Origin: G965207345 sp965207345 | Lineage (GTDB): Bacteria; Pseudomonadota; Gammaproteobacteria; PS1; Pseudothioglobaceae | Assembly (NCBI GenBank): GCA_965207345.1 | Contig: OZ242280.1 | Coordinates: 124,001-188,000 of the forward strand | Length of the DNA: 64,000 nt | Direction: 5' to 3' | In this document: in pieces, positions 28,512 through 38,780 of the stretch | How positions within the stretch are numbered: position 1 is the stretch's first letter | How the letters are laid out: every line of letters begins with the position of its first letter | Made by a program: the position numbers and the translations under genes | Notes under the pieces: generated by a model | Database searches by the model: none | The model's input: the letters and a program-made list of their open reading frames with translations, nothing else | What the model was told of the DNA's origin: nothing

Positions 28512-28597
28512 GTTGAAGATAATTTTTCAAAAACCATTTCTTAATGGCTGATTTTTTAATATAATAGTGTCGCTAATGCTTTTATAAAACTACTGTC
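28512..28597 (+). repeat. ~85-bp direct repeat, copy 2
   Basis: Pairs with 25169-25252. Lies just upstream of gtrB, so recombination between the copies would excise the whole gtr cassette. Confidence 0.88.
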
Positions 28598-28610
28598 ATT
28601 TATATCAATT

Positions 28611-29129
28611 TTAGTGCGGGATAATATATTCAAGCACAAAACTATGGGGCATACAAACGGAAAGCGGGAAATTTTTGCTAGCAACTTTACTAATATAACT
28701 AGATACGCCATTTGTGATTTCTAAGCCTTGATAATCCTTAACATAGCTATCAAGCTCTTTAGCCACATTTGAACGCTCTCTCTCCCGCATGCTTGCATGC
28801 AAAAGTGGATAACACAGTGTTATACTGTTTTTATCATTTTTCGTTGTGTTGACAACAACCCAAGAATCGCCCCACTGTGTTTTATTATCAATATTTTCAT
28901 TAGCAAGCGCTTTGGTCGTCATGCAATCAGATATTTTATTATATCGGAGTAAACACGACATAATAGCATCTTGCATATCTTTGGTTAGAAACACTTTTGC
29001 ACTTGCTAATTTAACTCTGTTTCCCTGTGTATCTAGGATAAATTTAATAGTAAGACTACTTAACACTGCAATAGTTATCATAGCAATAAAAAGTGCCATC
29101 AAACTGATACTTATATTTTCTTTTTTCAT
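28611..29129 (-). CDS. Pilin-like exported protein, unassigned
   Basis: 172 residues. A short charged N-terminus (MKKENISIS) precedes one long hydrophobic helix (about 10-32), then a soluble domain with four Cys (SCLLRY, DCMT, LCYP, VCMP) that could form disulfides. This looks like a type IV pilin or pseudopilin, but no clear G/FTLxE prepilin site is present. Transcribed divergently from parE. Function unknown. Confidence 0.5.
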   Translation of the reverse strand: MKKENISISLMALFIAMITIAVLSSLTIKFILDTQGNRVKLASAKVFLTKDMQDAIMSCLLRYNKISDCMTTKALANENIDNKTQWGDSWVVVNTTKNDKNSITLCYPLLHASMRERERSNVAKELDSYVKDYQGLEITNGVSSYISKVASKNFPLSVCMPHSFVLEYIIPH

Positions 29130-29307
29130 CCCAACAAGTAATTATAAATAATTATTTTTGTATGCATCCAAAATATAGAATATAGAAATTAGTTAAGAAA
29201 TTAAATATAACTCATAACAAAAATATTCAACGCACGCACAGATAATGCACACTATTTTAAAAAATTTGCTATGATAAAATACCAAGCATCTCAATACAAC
29301 GTATTTT

Positions 29308-31194
29308 ATGTCAAATTATAACGCTGCATCTATAGAAATTTTATCTGGCTTGGAGCCTGTGCAAAAAAACCCAGGTATGTATACCAATACCGAAAAACCC
29401 AACCATTTAGCGAGCGAAGTAATTGATAATAGCGCTGATGAAGCAGTAAGTGGTTTTGCCAGCAAAATTGAAGTTTATTTGCATCCAGATTATAGTCTAA
29501 CAGTTGCAGATAATGGACGCGGTATACCAGTTGATATTCACCCAGGAAAGGGGATTACAGGTGTTGAAGTAATTTTATCTACCCTGCATGCTGGTGGTAA
29601 ATTTTCTAGGCGAACTTATGAATTTTCAGGCGGTCTTCATGGCGTAGGCGTCTCGGTTGTCAACGCACTTTCAAGCTCACTTGAAATTTGGATTAAACGT
29701 GATGGCAAAGAATATTATATGGCATTTGCTAATGGTATTAAAACCAGCGAACTCAAAATTATCTCTAGAGTTGGTAAACGCAATACAGGCACACGTTTAA
29801 AATTTAAACCAAACAAACACTATTTTGACAACGACAAATTTTCTATTAAAGCACTTGAATATAATCTGCGTTCTAAAGCAGTTTTGCTGAAAAATTTAAC
29901 GGTTATTTTTCACGACGAAATTAATAATAAATCAAAGACTTGGCATTATGAACATGGTCTTAGCGACTATTTATCTAGATATCTAGATCACAAAGAATGT
30001 TTACCACAAAAGCCTCTTAGCATTAAAAATAACACTAATGATATTTATCTTGAATGCGCACTTAGCTGGACACCTTATGAGACAGATAATATTACCGAGA
30101 GTTATGTTAATCTTATTCCAACACCACTAGGAGGTACACATATTAATGGCTTGCGTTCTGGTTTAACTGAGGCGCTCAAAGAATTTTGTGAATTTAGAAA
30201 TTTACTGCCAAAAAATATTAAACTCACACCTGAAGATGTGTTGCAAAAAATTGCTTATGTTTTAGCTATAAAGATGCATAACCCACAATTCTTAGGGCAA
30301 ACCAAAGAAAAAATGTCTTCTAAAGAATGTGTGTCATTTGTTACAAACAGTGTTAAAGATGTTTTTAGTTTATGGCTTAATCAACACACAGAAATTGGTG
30401 AAAAAATAGCACACTTAGCAATTACAAATGCTCAAAATAAAATAAAAATAAAAATAAAAATTGCACGTAAAAAAACACTGAGTGGCCCTACTTTACCAGG
30501 TAAACTCTCTGACTGCGTTAGCTCAGATTTAATGCACACCGAGCTTTTTTTAGTTGAAGGTGATTCAGCGGGCGGATCAGCTAAACAAGCAAGAGATAGA
30601 GCATATCAAGCAATTTTGCCATTACGAGGTAAAATTTTGAATACTTGGGAAGTTGGTTCAGAGCAATTACTTGCTTCTAGTGAAATACATGATATTAGTG
30701 TTGCTATCGGTTTAGAAGCAAATAACGGTGATTTATCTGGTTTGCGCTACGGTAAAATTTGTGTTTTAGCCGATGCAGACTCCGATGGTGCACATATTGC
30801 CACACTTATTTGTGCGTTATTTGTAAAACATTTTCCAGCACTCGTTAGATCTGGACATATTTACGTCGCTATGCCACCGTTATATCGTATTGACATTGGA
30901 AAGGAAGTTTATTATGCACTGGATGATAATGAAAAAGAAGATATTATTACGCGCACGCAAAAAAGAAAAAAACGCGCTTTAGTACAAGTGCAGCGTTTCA
31001 AAGGTTTAGGCGAGATGAATCCAGCACAATTAAGAGAAACTACCATGATGCCAAAGACAAGACATCTTGTAAAACTTACCCTTGATAATGAAACAAGAAT
31101 CAACGAAGTAATGGATATGTTGCTCTCAAAAAAGCGCGCTAATGATAGAAAATGTTGGCTAGAATCTAAAGGTAATTTAGCTGATGTCCACTGA
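29308..31194 (+). CDS. parE: DNA topoisomerase IV subunit B
   Basis: 628 residues, E. coli ParE length (GyrB would be about 800). GHKL ATPase: EVIDNSADEAVSG, DNGRGIPVD, GGLHGVGVSVVNALS. TOPRIM: EGDSAGGSAKQARD and DADSDGAHI. Ends with RFKGLGEMNPAQLRETTM. Forms topoisomerase IV with ParC for decatenation. Overlaps queC by 11 bases. Confidence 0.96.
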   Translation: MSNYNAASIEILSGLEPVQKNPGMYTNTEKPNHLASEVIDNSADEAVSGFASKIEVYLHPDYSLTVADNGRGIPVDIHPGKGITGVEVILSTLHAGGKFSRRTYEFSGGLHGVGVSVVNALSSSLEIWIKRDGKEYYMAFANGIKTSELKIISRVGKRNTGTRLKFKPNKHYFDNDKFSIKALEYNLRSKAVLLKNLTVIFHDEINNKSKTWHYEHGLSDYLSRYLDHKECLPQKPLSIKNNTNDIYLECALSWTPYETDNITESYVNLIPTPLGGTHINGLRSGLTEALKEFCEFRNLLPKNIKLTPEDVLQKIAYVLAIKMHNPQFLGQTKEKMSSKECVSFVTNSVKDVFSLWLNQHTEIGEKIAHLAITNAQNKIKIKIKIARKKTLSGPTLPGKLSDCVSSDLMHTELFLVEGDSAGGSAKQARDRAYQAILPLRGKILNTWEVGSEQLLASSEIHDISVAIGLEANNGDLSGLRYGKICVLADADSDGAHIATLICALFVKHFPALVRSGHIYVAMPPLYRIDIGKEVYYALDDNEKEDIITRTQKRKKRALVQVQRFKGLGEMNPAQLRETTMMPKTRHLVKLTLDNETRINEVMDMLLSKKRANDRKCWLESKGNLADVH

Positions 31195-31876
31195 TCAGCT
31201 AACTCCTAAAAAGGCGCTTATTTTACTTTCTGGAGGCCTTGATTCAACTACGACATTAGCAATTGCAAAAACTGAGCATTATGCGTGTTATTCACTTAGC
31301 TTTGACTATGGTCAAAAACACAAAATTGAATTGAAAGCTGCAAAAAATATTGCCTATAACTACAATGTTATACATCATCTTGTAGTGCCTATTTCTCTTG
31401 CTAATTTAGGTTATTCAGCACTGACTGATAAAACAATCAAAGTACCGCATTATAAAAATAACAGTAATATTCCGATTACCTACGTGCCAGCAAGAAATAC
31501 AATTTTTTTATCCTATGCGCTTGCTTTTGCTGAAACTATAAAATGCGATCATATTTTTATTGGCGTTAATCGCTTGGATTATTCTGGTTATCCTGATTGC
31601 CGCCCAGCGTATATCAAAGCTTACGAAAATATGGCAAATCTTGCAACAAAACGCGCAATCTTAGGTCAAAAAACTAAAATACACGCGCCACTTATTGAAA
31701 TGACTAAGGCGGAGATTATTCACACAGGTCATAAATTAAAGGTTGATTATGCCAAAACTATTTCATGCTATAATGCAGACAGTCATGGTTTAGCATGCGC
31801 TGTTTGCGATGCGTGCGTTTTTAGAAAACGCGGATTTTTAGATGCCAATTTACCTGACCCAACAAATTATAAATAA
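31184..31876 (+). CDS. queC: 7-cyano-7-deazaguanine synthase QueC
   Basis: 230 residues. The PP-loop LLSGGLDSTTTLA near residue 13 binds ATP; the C-terminal zinc cysteines are in SCYN...ACAVCDACVFRKRGF. Converts 7-carboxy-7-deazaguanine to preQ0 for queuosine. AAAGGT inside the parE end serves as ribosome site, so it is coupled to parE. Confidence 0.95.
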   Translation: MSTDQLTPKKALILLSGGLDSTTTLAIAKTEHYACYSLSFDYGQKHKIELKAAKNIAYNYNVIHHLVVPISLANLGYSALTDKTIKVPHYKNNSNIPITYVPARNTIFLSYALAFAETIKCDHIFIGVNRLDYSGYPDCRPAYIKAYENMANLATKRAILGQKTKIHAPLIEMTKAEIIHTGHKLKVDYAKTISCYNADSHGLACAVCDACVFRKRGFLDANLPDPTNYK

Positions 31877-31929
31877 TGTGAATTTATAATTATTTCCTTT
31901 TTTACTTAAATTTTGTTTATAATACTGAG

Positions 31930-31966
31930 CAACAATCTTGTGGCTATAATGGGTTGTTGTTTCTTT
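31930..31966 (+). terminator. Possible terminator after queC
   Basis: An 8-bp stem (CAACAATC with GGTTGTTG, one U-G) and a 14-base loop, followed by a T-rich run (TTTCTTTCT). Sits between queC and the EF-hand gene; may instead be leader structure of the latter. Confidence 0.4.
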
Positions 31967-31997
31967 CTACTTAACTAAAAATATTTGGAGATTAAAT

Positions 31998-32405
31998 GTG
32001 AATAATATAAAGAAAATAAGGGTTGCGGTTTTGTTGATGCTTGGTTTATCTTTTTTCTATGTGAATGCCTTTGAAGATGGTCCTGGTGGTGAAAAGGATA
32101 TTTTTTCTGTTTTTGATGCTGATAGAGATGGAAGAATCTCTATGGAAGAAATGACAATGGGTATGATGAAAATAGTGAAAATGGATAAAGATGGTGATCA
32201 TTTTATAACTAGAGATGAATTACAATCTAAAGATAGTTATAGTCACTTTATGATGCGTTTTGACTCTAACAAGGATGGCAGGCTTTCAATGTATGAGATC
32301 CCGCCAAATATGAGACATAAAATGATGATGAAAATGGATAAAAACCGCGATAATTTTCTCACCATAGATGAACTTACAGGCGAAGAAGATTTTTGGAATA
32401 AATAA
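31998..32405 (+). CDS. Exported EF-hand calcium-binding protein
   Basis: 135 residues from GTG 31998, with GGAG 8 bases upstream (an ATG two bases earlier is in a closed frame). Signal-peptide-like start (RVAVLLMLGLSFFYVNA, cut near residue 24). Four EF-hand loops in a row: DADRDGRISMEE, DKDGDHFITRDE, DSNKDGRLSMYE and DKNRDNFLTIDE, each with acidic positions 1, 3, 5 and 12. Met-rich linkers. Probably a periplasmic calcium sensor or buffer; partner unknown. Confidence 0.8.
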   Translation: MNNIKKIRVAVLLMLGLSFFYVNAFEDGPGGEKDIFSVFDADRDGRISMEEMTMGMMKIVKMDKDGDHFITRDELQSKDSYSHFMMRFDSNKDGRLSMYEIPPNMRHKMMMKMDKNRDNFLTIDELTGEEDFWNK

Positions 32406-32472
32406 ATTTTTTTGACGTCAATTAAATATTTTGAGAATAAAATTTTTAAATAAAATAACTTATACTTCATGG

Positions 32473-32497
32473 AGAGTAAGCCTATAGGGTTTACTCT
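32473..32497. terminator. Hairpin terminator between convergent genes
   Basis: A 10-bp stem (AGAGTAAGCC with GGTTTACTCT, one G-U) and a very short loop. A second hairpin GCCC-GAGC-GGGC at 32507-32518 follows. Placed between the EF-hand gene and the convergent aceE end, so it may serve both strands. Confidence 0.55.
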
Positions 32498-32595
32498 TTG
32501 CTAAGAGCCCGAGCGGGCACAATATCTAAATTTGTCTTTCTAAGTTTTTTCTTAAAAATGCATCAGCGAATAAATTATATTAATCTGCTAAATGT

Positions 32596-35241
32596 TTAAG
32601 TGTACATCGGATTAGATTTATCACGCTTGATATTGTATTTTCTCATTGCGTTTATCACGGGTTTTTTGTCAATATTACCATCCTCAAAAAGTGCAGACAA
32701 AGCGCTAAAAGCGATATAGTAACGATTAACTTCAAAAAAATGTCTCAGTTCAGCGCGCGTATCACTCCTACCAAAGCCATCCGTACCAAGCACTTCATAG
32801 CGCCTAGGAATATATTTGCGCACTTGTTCAGCATAATTTTTCATATAATCAGTAGCAGCGACAATAGGACCCTTTGTTGGTTTTAAACATGCGGTAATAT
32901 AAGGCACATTTTTCTTTTGGTGCAAACGATTTTCTCTATCTGTCACTTGTGCTGCGCGCGTAAGTTCATTAAAACTTGTAACACTCCACACATTTGACTT
33001 AATGTTCCAATCTTTTCTGAGTAACAAGGCTGCTGCTTCAACTTCTCTTAAAATTGCACCTGATCCTAATAATTGCACCTCTTTATCGCCTGTACCCACT
33101 GTTTTTAATAAATACATCCCCTTTAAAATTCCAGCTTCTGCGTGCCTGGGCATGCCATGGTGTGGATAAGCCTCGTTCATGGTAGTGATATAATAAAAAA
33201 TATTTTCTTGCTCAACATACATACGGCGTAGCCCATCATGAATAATTACCGCTAATTCATAAGCATAAGCCGGATCGTAAGAAATGCAATTTACAATAGT
33301 ATTAGCAATTAAATGCGAATGTCCGTCTTGGTGTTGTAATCCTTCTCCTGCAAGCGTTGTGCGCCCTGCAGTACCGCCAAGTAAAAAACCTTTAGCCTGC
33401 ATATCACCTGCTGCCCACGCTAAATCACCAATGCGCTGAAAACCAAACATTGAGTAATAAATATAAAAAGGGATCATAGTTAGATTATGCGCAGCATAAG
33501 CGGTTGCTGCTGCAATCCAATCTGAGAATGCACCTGCTTCGTTAATGCCTTCCTGCAAAACTTGACCTTTGATATCTTCTTTGTACCACATCACTTTATC
33601 TGAATCCTCAGGCTCATAAAGTTGCCCTGAAGAAGAATAAATGCCAAGCTGCCTAAATAAACCTTCCATACCAAAGGTTCGTGCTTCATCAGGAACAATG
33701 GGCACAATACGTTTACCCAAATTTTTATCACGCACAAGTAGCGATAAAATACGCACAAATACCATTGTTGTTGAAAGTTGACGTTCACCACTTGACTGAA
33801 GCAGGCTTGCAAAAATAGATAAATCAGGAATATTTAACTTTTCCAGTTGATAGGCACGTTTTGGTAATTCACCACCTAATTTTGCACGTCTTGCTTTTAG
33901 ATAGGCAATTTCTTCGCTATCTGGCGCAGGTTTATAAAAATTAAGCGCTTCAATATCAGCGTTGCTAACAGGAACTTTAAAACGTTTAGCAAAACGGCGC
34001 ACTGCTTCTTCACCCAATTTTTTTTGCGAATGCGTGGTATTTTGCCCTTCCCCTGCTTCGCCCATACCATAACCTTTAACGGTTTTTGCTAAAATAACTG
34101 TCGGCTGACTGACATGCTTTGTAGCTTCTTTATAAGCGTTATAAACTTTATGTGCATCGTGTCCACCACGCTTTAGAGCGTAAATTTCATCATTAGAGAG
34201 ATGCTCTACCATTTTTAATAATTCGGGATGAGTACCAAAAAAATGCTTACGCACATAGGCGCCATCTTTAGCTTTATACGCCTGATATTCTCCATCCACC
34301 ACTTCTTCCATACGCTTTTTAAGTAAACCTTTACTATCTTTAGCAAGTAATTCGTCCCAATTACTTCCCCAAATAACCTTAATTACATGCCAATTCGCAC
34401 CACGAAACATACTCTCCAACTCTTGAATAATTTTACCATTTCCACGTACTGGGCCATCAAGGCGCTGTAAATTACAATTGATAACAAAAATTAAATTATC
34501 TAATTTTTCGCGCCCTGCCAGCGAAATTGCACCGAGAGATTCTGGCTCGTCCATTTCACCATCTCCTAGATACACCCACACTTTGCGTTTATCAGTTTTT
34601 TTCAATTCTCTATCGTGTAAATATTTCATAAAACGAGCCTGAAAAATTCCCATAATAGAGCCTAAGCCCATTGAAACTGTTGGAAACTGCCAAAAATCTG
34701 GCATTAATTTTGGATGTGGGTACGATGAAAGGCCTGGTTTATTAGCTTCTTGGCGAAAATTGAGTAATAATTTTTCGTCAATTCTACCCTCAATAAAAGC
34801 ACGCGCATACACTCCTGGTGCAATATGACCTTGAAAAAAAATTAAATCAGCGCCTTGCTCAGCATTATATCCACGATAAAAATGATTAAAACCTACATCA
34901 TATAAAGTTGCACTAGAGGCAAAACTAGCAATATGTCCACCCAGTTCTGGTGCATATTGATTTGCCTTAACCACCATTATCATCGCATTCCAACGAATAA
35001 TTGCAGATAGCTTTCTTTCTATCTCAAAGTTCATATCTGATACCACTTCTTTATCGGGGCTAATACTATTCAAATAAGCTGTCGTAATACCGCTTGGCAA
35101 ATCCATTCCTGCCTTATCAGCCATATCAATGAGTTTGTTTAAAATAAATTTAGCACGATCAATGCCTTCTAATTTAACAACTGATTCAAATGCAGCTAGC
35201 CATTCTTCAGTTTCTTGTTTATCAATGTCGTATTGAGACAT
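32596..35241 (-). CDS. aceE: Pyruvate dehydrogenase E1, homodimeric
   Basis: 881 residues, typical for AceE. Thiamine-diphosphate motif GDGEMDEPES followed about 26 residues later by NCN (INCNLQRLDGPV). Oxidatively decarboxylates pyruvate for acetyl-CoA. No aceF or lpd is adjacent on either side, which is unusual; they must lie elsewhere if the complex is made. Upstream 35242-35452 is gene-free. Confidence 0.96.
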   Translation of the reverse strand: MSQYDIDKQETEEWLAAFESVVKLEGIDRAKFILNKLIDMADKAGMDLPSGITTAYLNSISPDKEVVSDMNFEIERKLSAIIRWNAMIMVVKANQYAPELGGHIASFASSATLYDVGFNHFYRGYNAEQGADLIFFQGHIAPGVYARAFIEGRIDEKLLLNFRQEANKPGLSSYPHPKLMPDFWQFPTVSMGLGSIMGIFQARFMKYLHDRELKKTDKRKVWVYLGDGEMDEPESLGAISLAGREKLDNLIFVINCNLQRLDGPVRGNGKIIQELESMFRGANWHVIKVIWGSNWDELLAKDSKGLLKKRMEEVVDGEYQAYKAKDGAYVRKHFFGTHPELLKMVEHLSNDEIYALKRGGHDAHKVYNAYKEATKHVSQPTVILAKTVKGYGMGEAGEGQNTTHSQKKLGEEAVRRFAKRFKVPVSNADIEALNFYKPAPDSEEIAYLKARRAKLGGELPKRAYQLEKLNIPDLSIFASLLQSSGERQLSTTMVFVRILSLLVRDKNLGKRIVPIVPDEARTFGMEGLFRQLGIYSSSGQLYEPEDSDKVMWYKEDIKGQVLQEGINEAGAFSDWIAAATAYAAHNLTMIPFYIYYSMFGFQRIGDLAWAAGDMQAKGFLLGGTAGRTTLAGEGLQHQDGHSHLIANTIVNCISYDPAYAYELAVIIHDGLRRMYVEQENIFYYITTMNEAYPHHGMPRHAEAGILKGMYLLKTVGTGDKEVQLLGSGAILREVEAAALLLRKDWNIKSNVWSVTSFNELTRAAQVTDRENRLHQKKNVPYITACLKPTKGPIVAATDYMKNYAEQVRKYIPRRYEVLGTDGFGRSDTRAELRHFFEVNRYYIAFSALSALFEDGNIDKKPVINAMRKYNIKRDKSNPMYT

Positions 35242-35452
35242 ATATGTGGTTTAAAAATCAAACGAAACCCAAAAAAATATTGAGTAACATCTAAGTTTGA
35301 AAAAATACTTGAAATAAAGTTAAGCGAATTTTAGCAAATCAAAAATAACAATAGCACCTAATTCAAAAATTAAGCCTAATTCTTTTTTGCATTAAGAGAA
35401 ATAAAACGCTAAAAATCTATCTACAAAATTTTTATTTTAAGCAATATTTTTT

Positions 35453-35905
35453 TTAAGTTTTAATATTTTTAGCAGGTGTAATATTAAATTGCTGTGATTT
35501 ATAATAAGTTTTAATGAAATAAAAACTAATGCCAAAACCCATGATGCCAAAAACTGTCTGTGAAATATCTGAATCTGGTAGCAAAATGCTTGCAAAAAGT
35601 GCGCTTAAAAAAAGCGCAATGAGTGGCAATATATAGACTAAAAAAGCGCGATAAATCAGTGTTTTTTCAGAGATGCTTACCATAAAAATTGCACCTATAT
35701 ATGCTGTGCTATCATTAAAATTTTCAAAATTTTTAGGATGTGTAATTAAATTTTGACGTCTAAATAATTTAGATAATAAACTTGTGCCACAAGATTTATT
35801 TGCTTGGCAGCTACCGCAAGATTTTTGCATTTCTTCATCTTCAAGCGGCATGAGATAAATATTCTTTTTATCCATCTTTACTACACGACACTTAGCTTGT
35901 ATCAT
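35453..35905 (-). CDS. rseC: RseC/MucC family membrane protein
   Basis: 150 residues. N-terminal cysteine cluster SCGSCQANKSCG (about 29-40), then two membrane spans (about 87-109 and 115-135), the layout of RseC/MucC (SoxR-reducing system). Usually in the rpoE-rseABC operon, but here it stands alone, divergent from the phosphomannomutase gene. Confidence 0.8.
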   Translation of the reverse strand: MIQAKCRVVKMDKKNIYLMPLEDEEMQKSCGSCQANKSCGTSLLSKLFRRQNLITHPKNFENFNDSTAYIGAIFMVSISEKTLIYRAFLVYILPLIALFLSALFASILLPDSDISQTVFGIMGFGISFYFIKTYYKSQQFNITPAKNIKT

Positions 35906-35993
35906 TTTTTATATAATCAACCCGTTAAGAGTTTTGCTAAAATCTTGTTAAAATTCTCTCAGAAAATACAGCGCACAGACTATCTTATCATAA

Positions 35994-37370
35994 ATGAAAA
36001 ATTTTAACACTGCTATTTTTAAAGCCTATGATATTCGCGGAATAGTAGGTGATGAATTAAATACCGAACTGGCTTATCATATCGGGCAAGCGCTAGGTTC
36101 ACAATCAGTACGTTTAGGTCAGCGCAATATGATTGTGGCAAGAGATGCGAGGCTTTCAAGTTTTGACTTAAGCTGCGCACTTATTCACGGACTTAAAAAG
36201 AGCGGTGTGCATGTGGTAGATATTGGCATGACACCAACACCTGTACTTTATTTTGCAGTTTATACTAAAGGTGTGCGCTCGGGAATTATGGTAACAGGCA
36301 GTCATAATCCCAAAAATTATAATGGTTTTAAAATTATCCTAAATGGTAAAACGCTTGCAGGCAAGGAGATTCAAAAAATTGCATCTGATATACGTATACA
36401 AAATTACACACAAGGTGCAGGCACAAGTATATCAGTTGATATTAATGATGATTATATTACTGCCATTTGTGAAAATATTAAATTAAAACGTCCACTGAAA
36501 ATAGTAATCGACTCAGGCAATGGTGTCTCGGGTATGATTGCAGTAAAACTTTATCAAAAACTAGGTGCAAAAGTTATCCCGCTTTTTTGCATACCAGATG
36601 GTAATTTTCCCAATCATCACCCTAATCCAAGCGATCCAAAAAATTTATATGATTTAAAAGATGCACTCCATAAATACAAAGCAGATTTAGGTATTGCTTT
36701 TGACGGTGATGGTGATCGGCTAGGGTTAGTAGATAATACAGGCAAAATTATTTGGGCGGATAAACAAATGATGCTTTTTGCCAAGGATGTGCTCATGCGT
36801 AATCAAGGTGCAACAATTATTTTTGATGTGAAATGCTCAAATTTACTCAAAGAAATGATTACTTGCCTTGGTGGCAAAGCGCTGATGAGTCGCACAGGAC
36901 ACTCTTTTATTAAGGCAGAAATTGAAAAAACAGGTGCACTTTTAGGTGGTGAGATGTCTGGACATATTTTTTTTAAAGAACGTTGGTATGGCTTTGATGA
37001 TGCACTTTATGCAGGTGCACGCTTACTTGAAATTCTCTCCAGTAATATACAAACTTGTGCCGAAATATTTAACAGTTTCAAAGCAAATATAAATACACCC
37101 GAAATTAATATTTATTTTGATAAACAGGGTGCACAATTTAGTGCAATGAAACGTCTGGAGGAAATTGTGCCCTTTGCAAAAAAATATCTTACCACCATTG
37201 ATGGTATTAGAGTGGACTTAGAAGATGCATGGGGACTAGTGCGACCATCTAATACTACGCCCGCTTTAGTGCTTCGTTTTGAAGCAAAAAATGAAAAAAA
37301 ATTAGCTGATATCCAAAACACCTTTAAACATTGGCTTAAATGTGCAGATATTAATACCAATACTTTTTGA
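35994..37370 (+). CDS. Phosphomannomutase/phosphoglucomutase
   Basis: 458 residues, AlgC-like alpha-D-phosphohexomutase. Active-site serine S103 in VTGSHNPKNYNGFK; metal loop AFDGDGDRLG; sugar loop GGEMSGH; phosphate loop RPSNTTP. Interconverts mannose or glucose 1- and 6-phosphates, feeding GDP-mannose and LPS sugars, consistent with the glycan genes at 21-28 kb. Confidence 0.92.
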   Translation: MKNFNTAIFKAYDIRGIVGDELNTELAYHIGQALGSQSVRLGQRNMIVARDARLSSFDLSCALIHGLKKSGVHVVDIGMTPTPVLYFAVYTKGVRSGIMVTGSHNPKNYNGFKIILNGKTLAGKEIQKIASDIRIQNYTQGAGTSISVDINDDYITAICENIKLKRPLKIVIDSGNGVSGMIAVKLYQKLGAKVIPLFCIPDGNFPNHHPNPSDPKNLYDLKDALHKYKADLGIAFDGDGDRLGLVDNTGKIIWADKQMMLFAKDVLMRNQGATIIFDVKCSNLLKEMITCLGGKALMSRTGHSFIKAEIEKTGALLGGEMSGHIFFKERWYGFDDALYAGARLLEILSSNIQTCAEIFNSFKANINTPEINIYFDKQGAQFSAMKRLEEIVPFAKKYLTTIDGIRVDLEDAWGLVRPSNTTPALVLRFEAKNEKKLADIQNTFKHWLKCADINTNTF

Positions 37371-37424
37371 ACCTATTTCTATGTGAAATTTCTTCAAATT
37401 TTCACTTACTAGTATTAAATCAAA

Positions 37425-38780
37425 TTATAACAAAAGTGCAGCTAGTCCTAAAAATGCTGCAAAGCCAATTATATCGGTTAATGTTGTGAGCACAACACCA
37501 CCAGCAAGTGCAGGATCTATCTTAAGTTTAGTAAGTGCAAGCGGCAGAAAAACACCTGAAAGCGTTGCAAAAATTAAATTGATAACTACAGCAAAACCAA
37601 TGACAAGACTTAACGGAAAATCAAAAAACCACAAATAAGTAACACTAGAAATTACAAGCGACCAAATAATACTATTTAATACGCCGATAAAAATTTCTTT
37701 ATTGAATAACCAGCGTATATTCGCCTTGCTAATCTTAGCAGTTGCAATACCTCTAGTAAATAAAATCAATGTTTGCATACCAGCAATACCACCCATACTA
37801 GCAACAACTGGCATTAAAATTGCCAATGCAATTTTTTTTTCCAAAGTTGTTTCAAATAAACCAATGACAAATACAGCAATAAAAGCGGTAACAAGATTAA
37901 TACTAAGCCAAAGTATTCTGCGCCTTGCGCTTTCCACTGCAGGTGCAAATAAATCATCTTCTTTATCCAAACCCGCCATACTTAAAACCGAATGCTCTGC
38001 TTGTGTACGAATTACATCAACAACATCGTCAATAGTAACTCTGCCAATAATTTGCCCTTTATCACTAATAACAGGTGCTGAAATAAGATTACGCGCCGCA
38101 AATAAATCTGCCACTTCTCTGGCTTTTGTAGTTGCTAAAATTGCATTCTCCGCAGGTAGGATAATACCTTTAATATCTTGTTTTGGATCTTGGGTAACCA
38201 GAGTAGACAAAAAAATACTACCTAAAAGTTTATCGTTTCTATCTACTACAAAAATTTGATCGGTATCCACTGGCATTTTTTTAAGCAACCGCAAATAACG
38301 CATCACGGTATAAACACTAATATCAGCGCGTACGGTGATTATATCAATATTCATCAACCCGCCTGCTGAATCCTCAGCATAATAAAGCACCTGAGCAAGA
38401 TGATTGCGGCGATTAATATCAAGTGTAAGCAAAATATTATGCAATGCTGATTCTGGTAAATTGGGAATAATATCAGCAAGATCATCCAAATCTAAATCAC
38501 GCGTTGCACTGACTAATTCATCAATACTCATTTTATTGATGAGTTCACTTTGCACTTCTTCGCTCAAAGCACTGAGAGTAACTCCTTCTTTATTATCACT
38601 CAATCCCTTCCAAAGCCGCAAACGATATTTAGGCGGAACTGACTCAATTAACAGTGGAATTTCGCTTGAATGAAACGATTGGATAAGTGTAGCAATGCTT
38701 TGATTACTCACCCCTTGCTGTAAGGCGTTAATTACCGTTTCTAAATTCTTATCAAATAAAGCTTCGACGCCGTTGCCCAT
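37425..38780 (-). CDS. mgtE: Magnesium transporter MgtE
   Basis: 451 residues: an N-terminal helical MgtE_N domain (about 1-130), a CBS pair (about 135-260) and five C-terminal spans with SMGGIAGMQTLILFTRGIA and the pore motif near the end (DPALAGGVVLTTLTDIIGF). Gated Mg2+ channel in the inner membrane. Confidence 0.95.
   Translation of the reverse strand: MGNGVEALFDKNLETVINALQQGVSNQSIATLIQSFHSSEIPLLIESVPPKYRLRLWKGLSDNKEGVTLSALSEEVQSELINKMSIDELVSATRDLDLDDLADIIPNLPESALHNILLTLDINRRNHLAQVLYYAEDSAGGLMNIDIITVRADISVYTVMRYLRLLKKMPVDTDQIFVVDRNDKLLGSIFLSTLVTQDPKQDIKGIILPAENAILATTKAREVADLFAARNLISAPVISDKGQIIGRVTIDDVVDVIRTQAEHSVLSMAGLDKEDDLFAPAVESARRRILWLSINLVTAFIAVFVIGLFETTLEKKIALAILMPVVASMGGIAGMQTLILFTRGIATAKISKANIRWLFNKEIFIGVLNSIIWSLVISSVTYLWFFDFPLSLVIGFAVVINLIFATLSGVFLPLALTKLKIDPALAGGVVLTTLTDIIGFAAFLGLAALLL

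Noticed and set aside
37702..38259. 185-codon frame on the plus strand
   Set aside because: Antisense shadow of mgtE, which has clear domains on the other strand.
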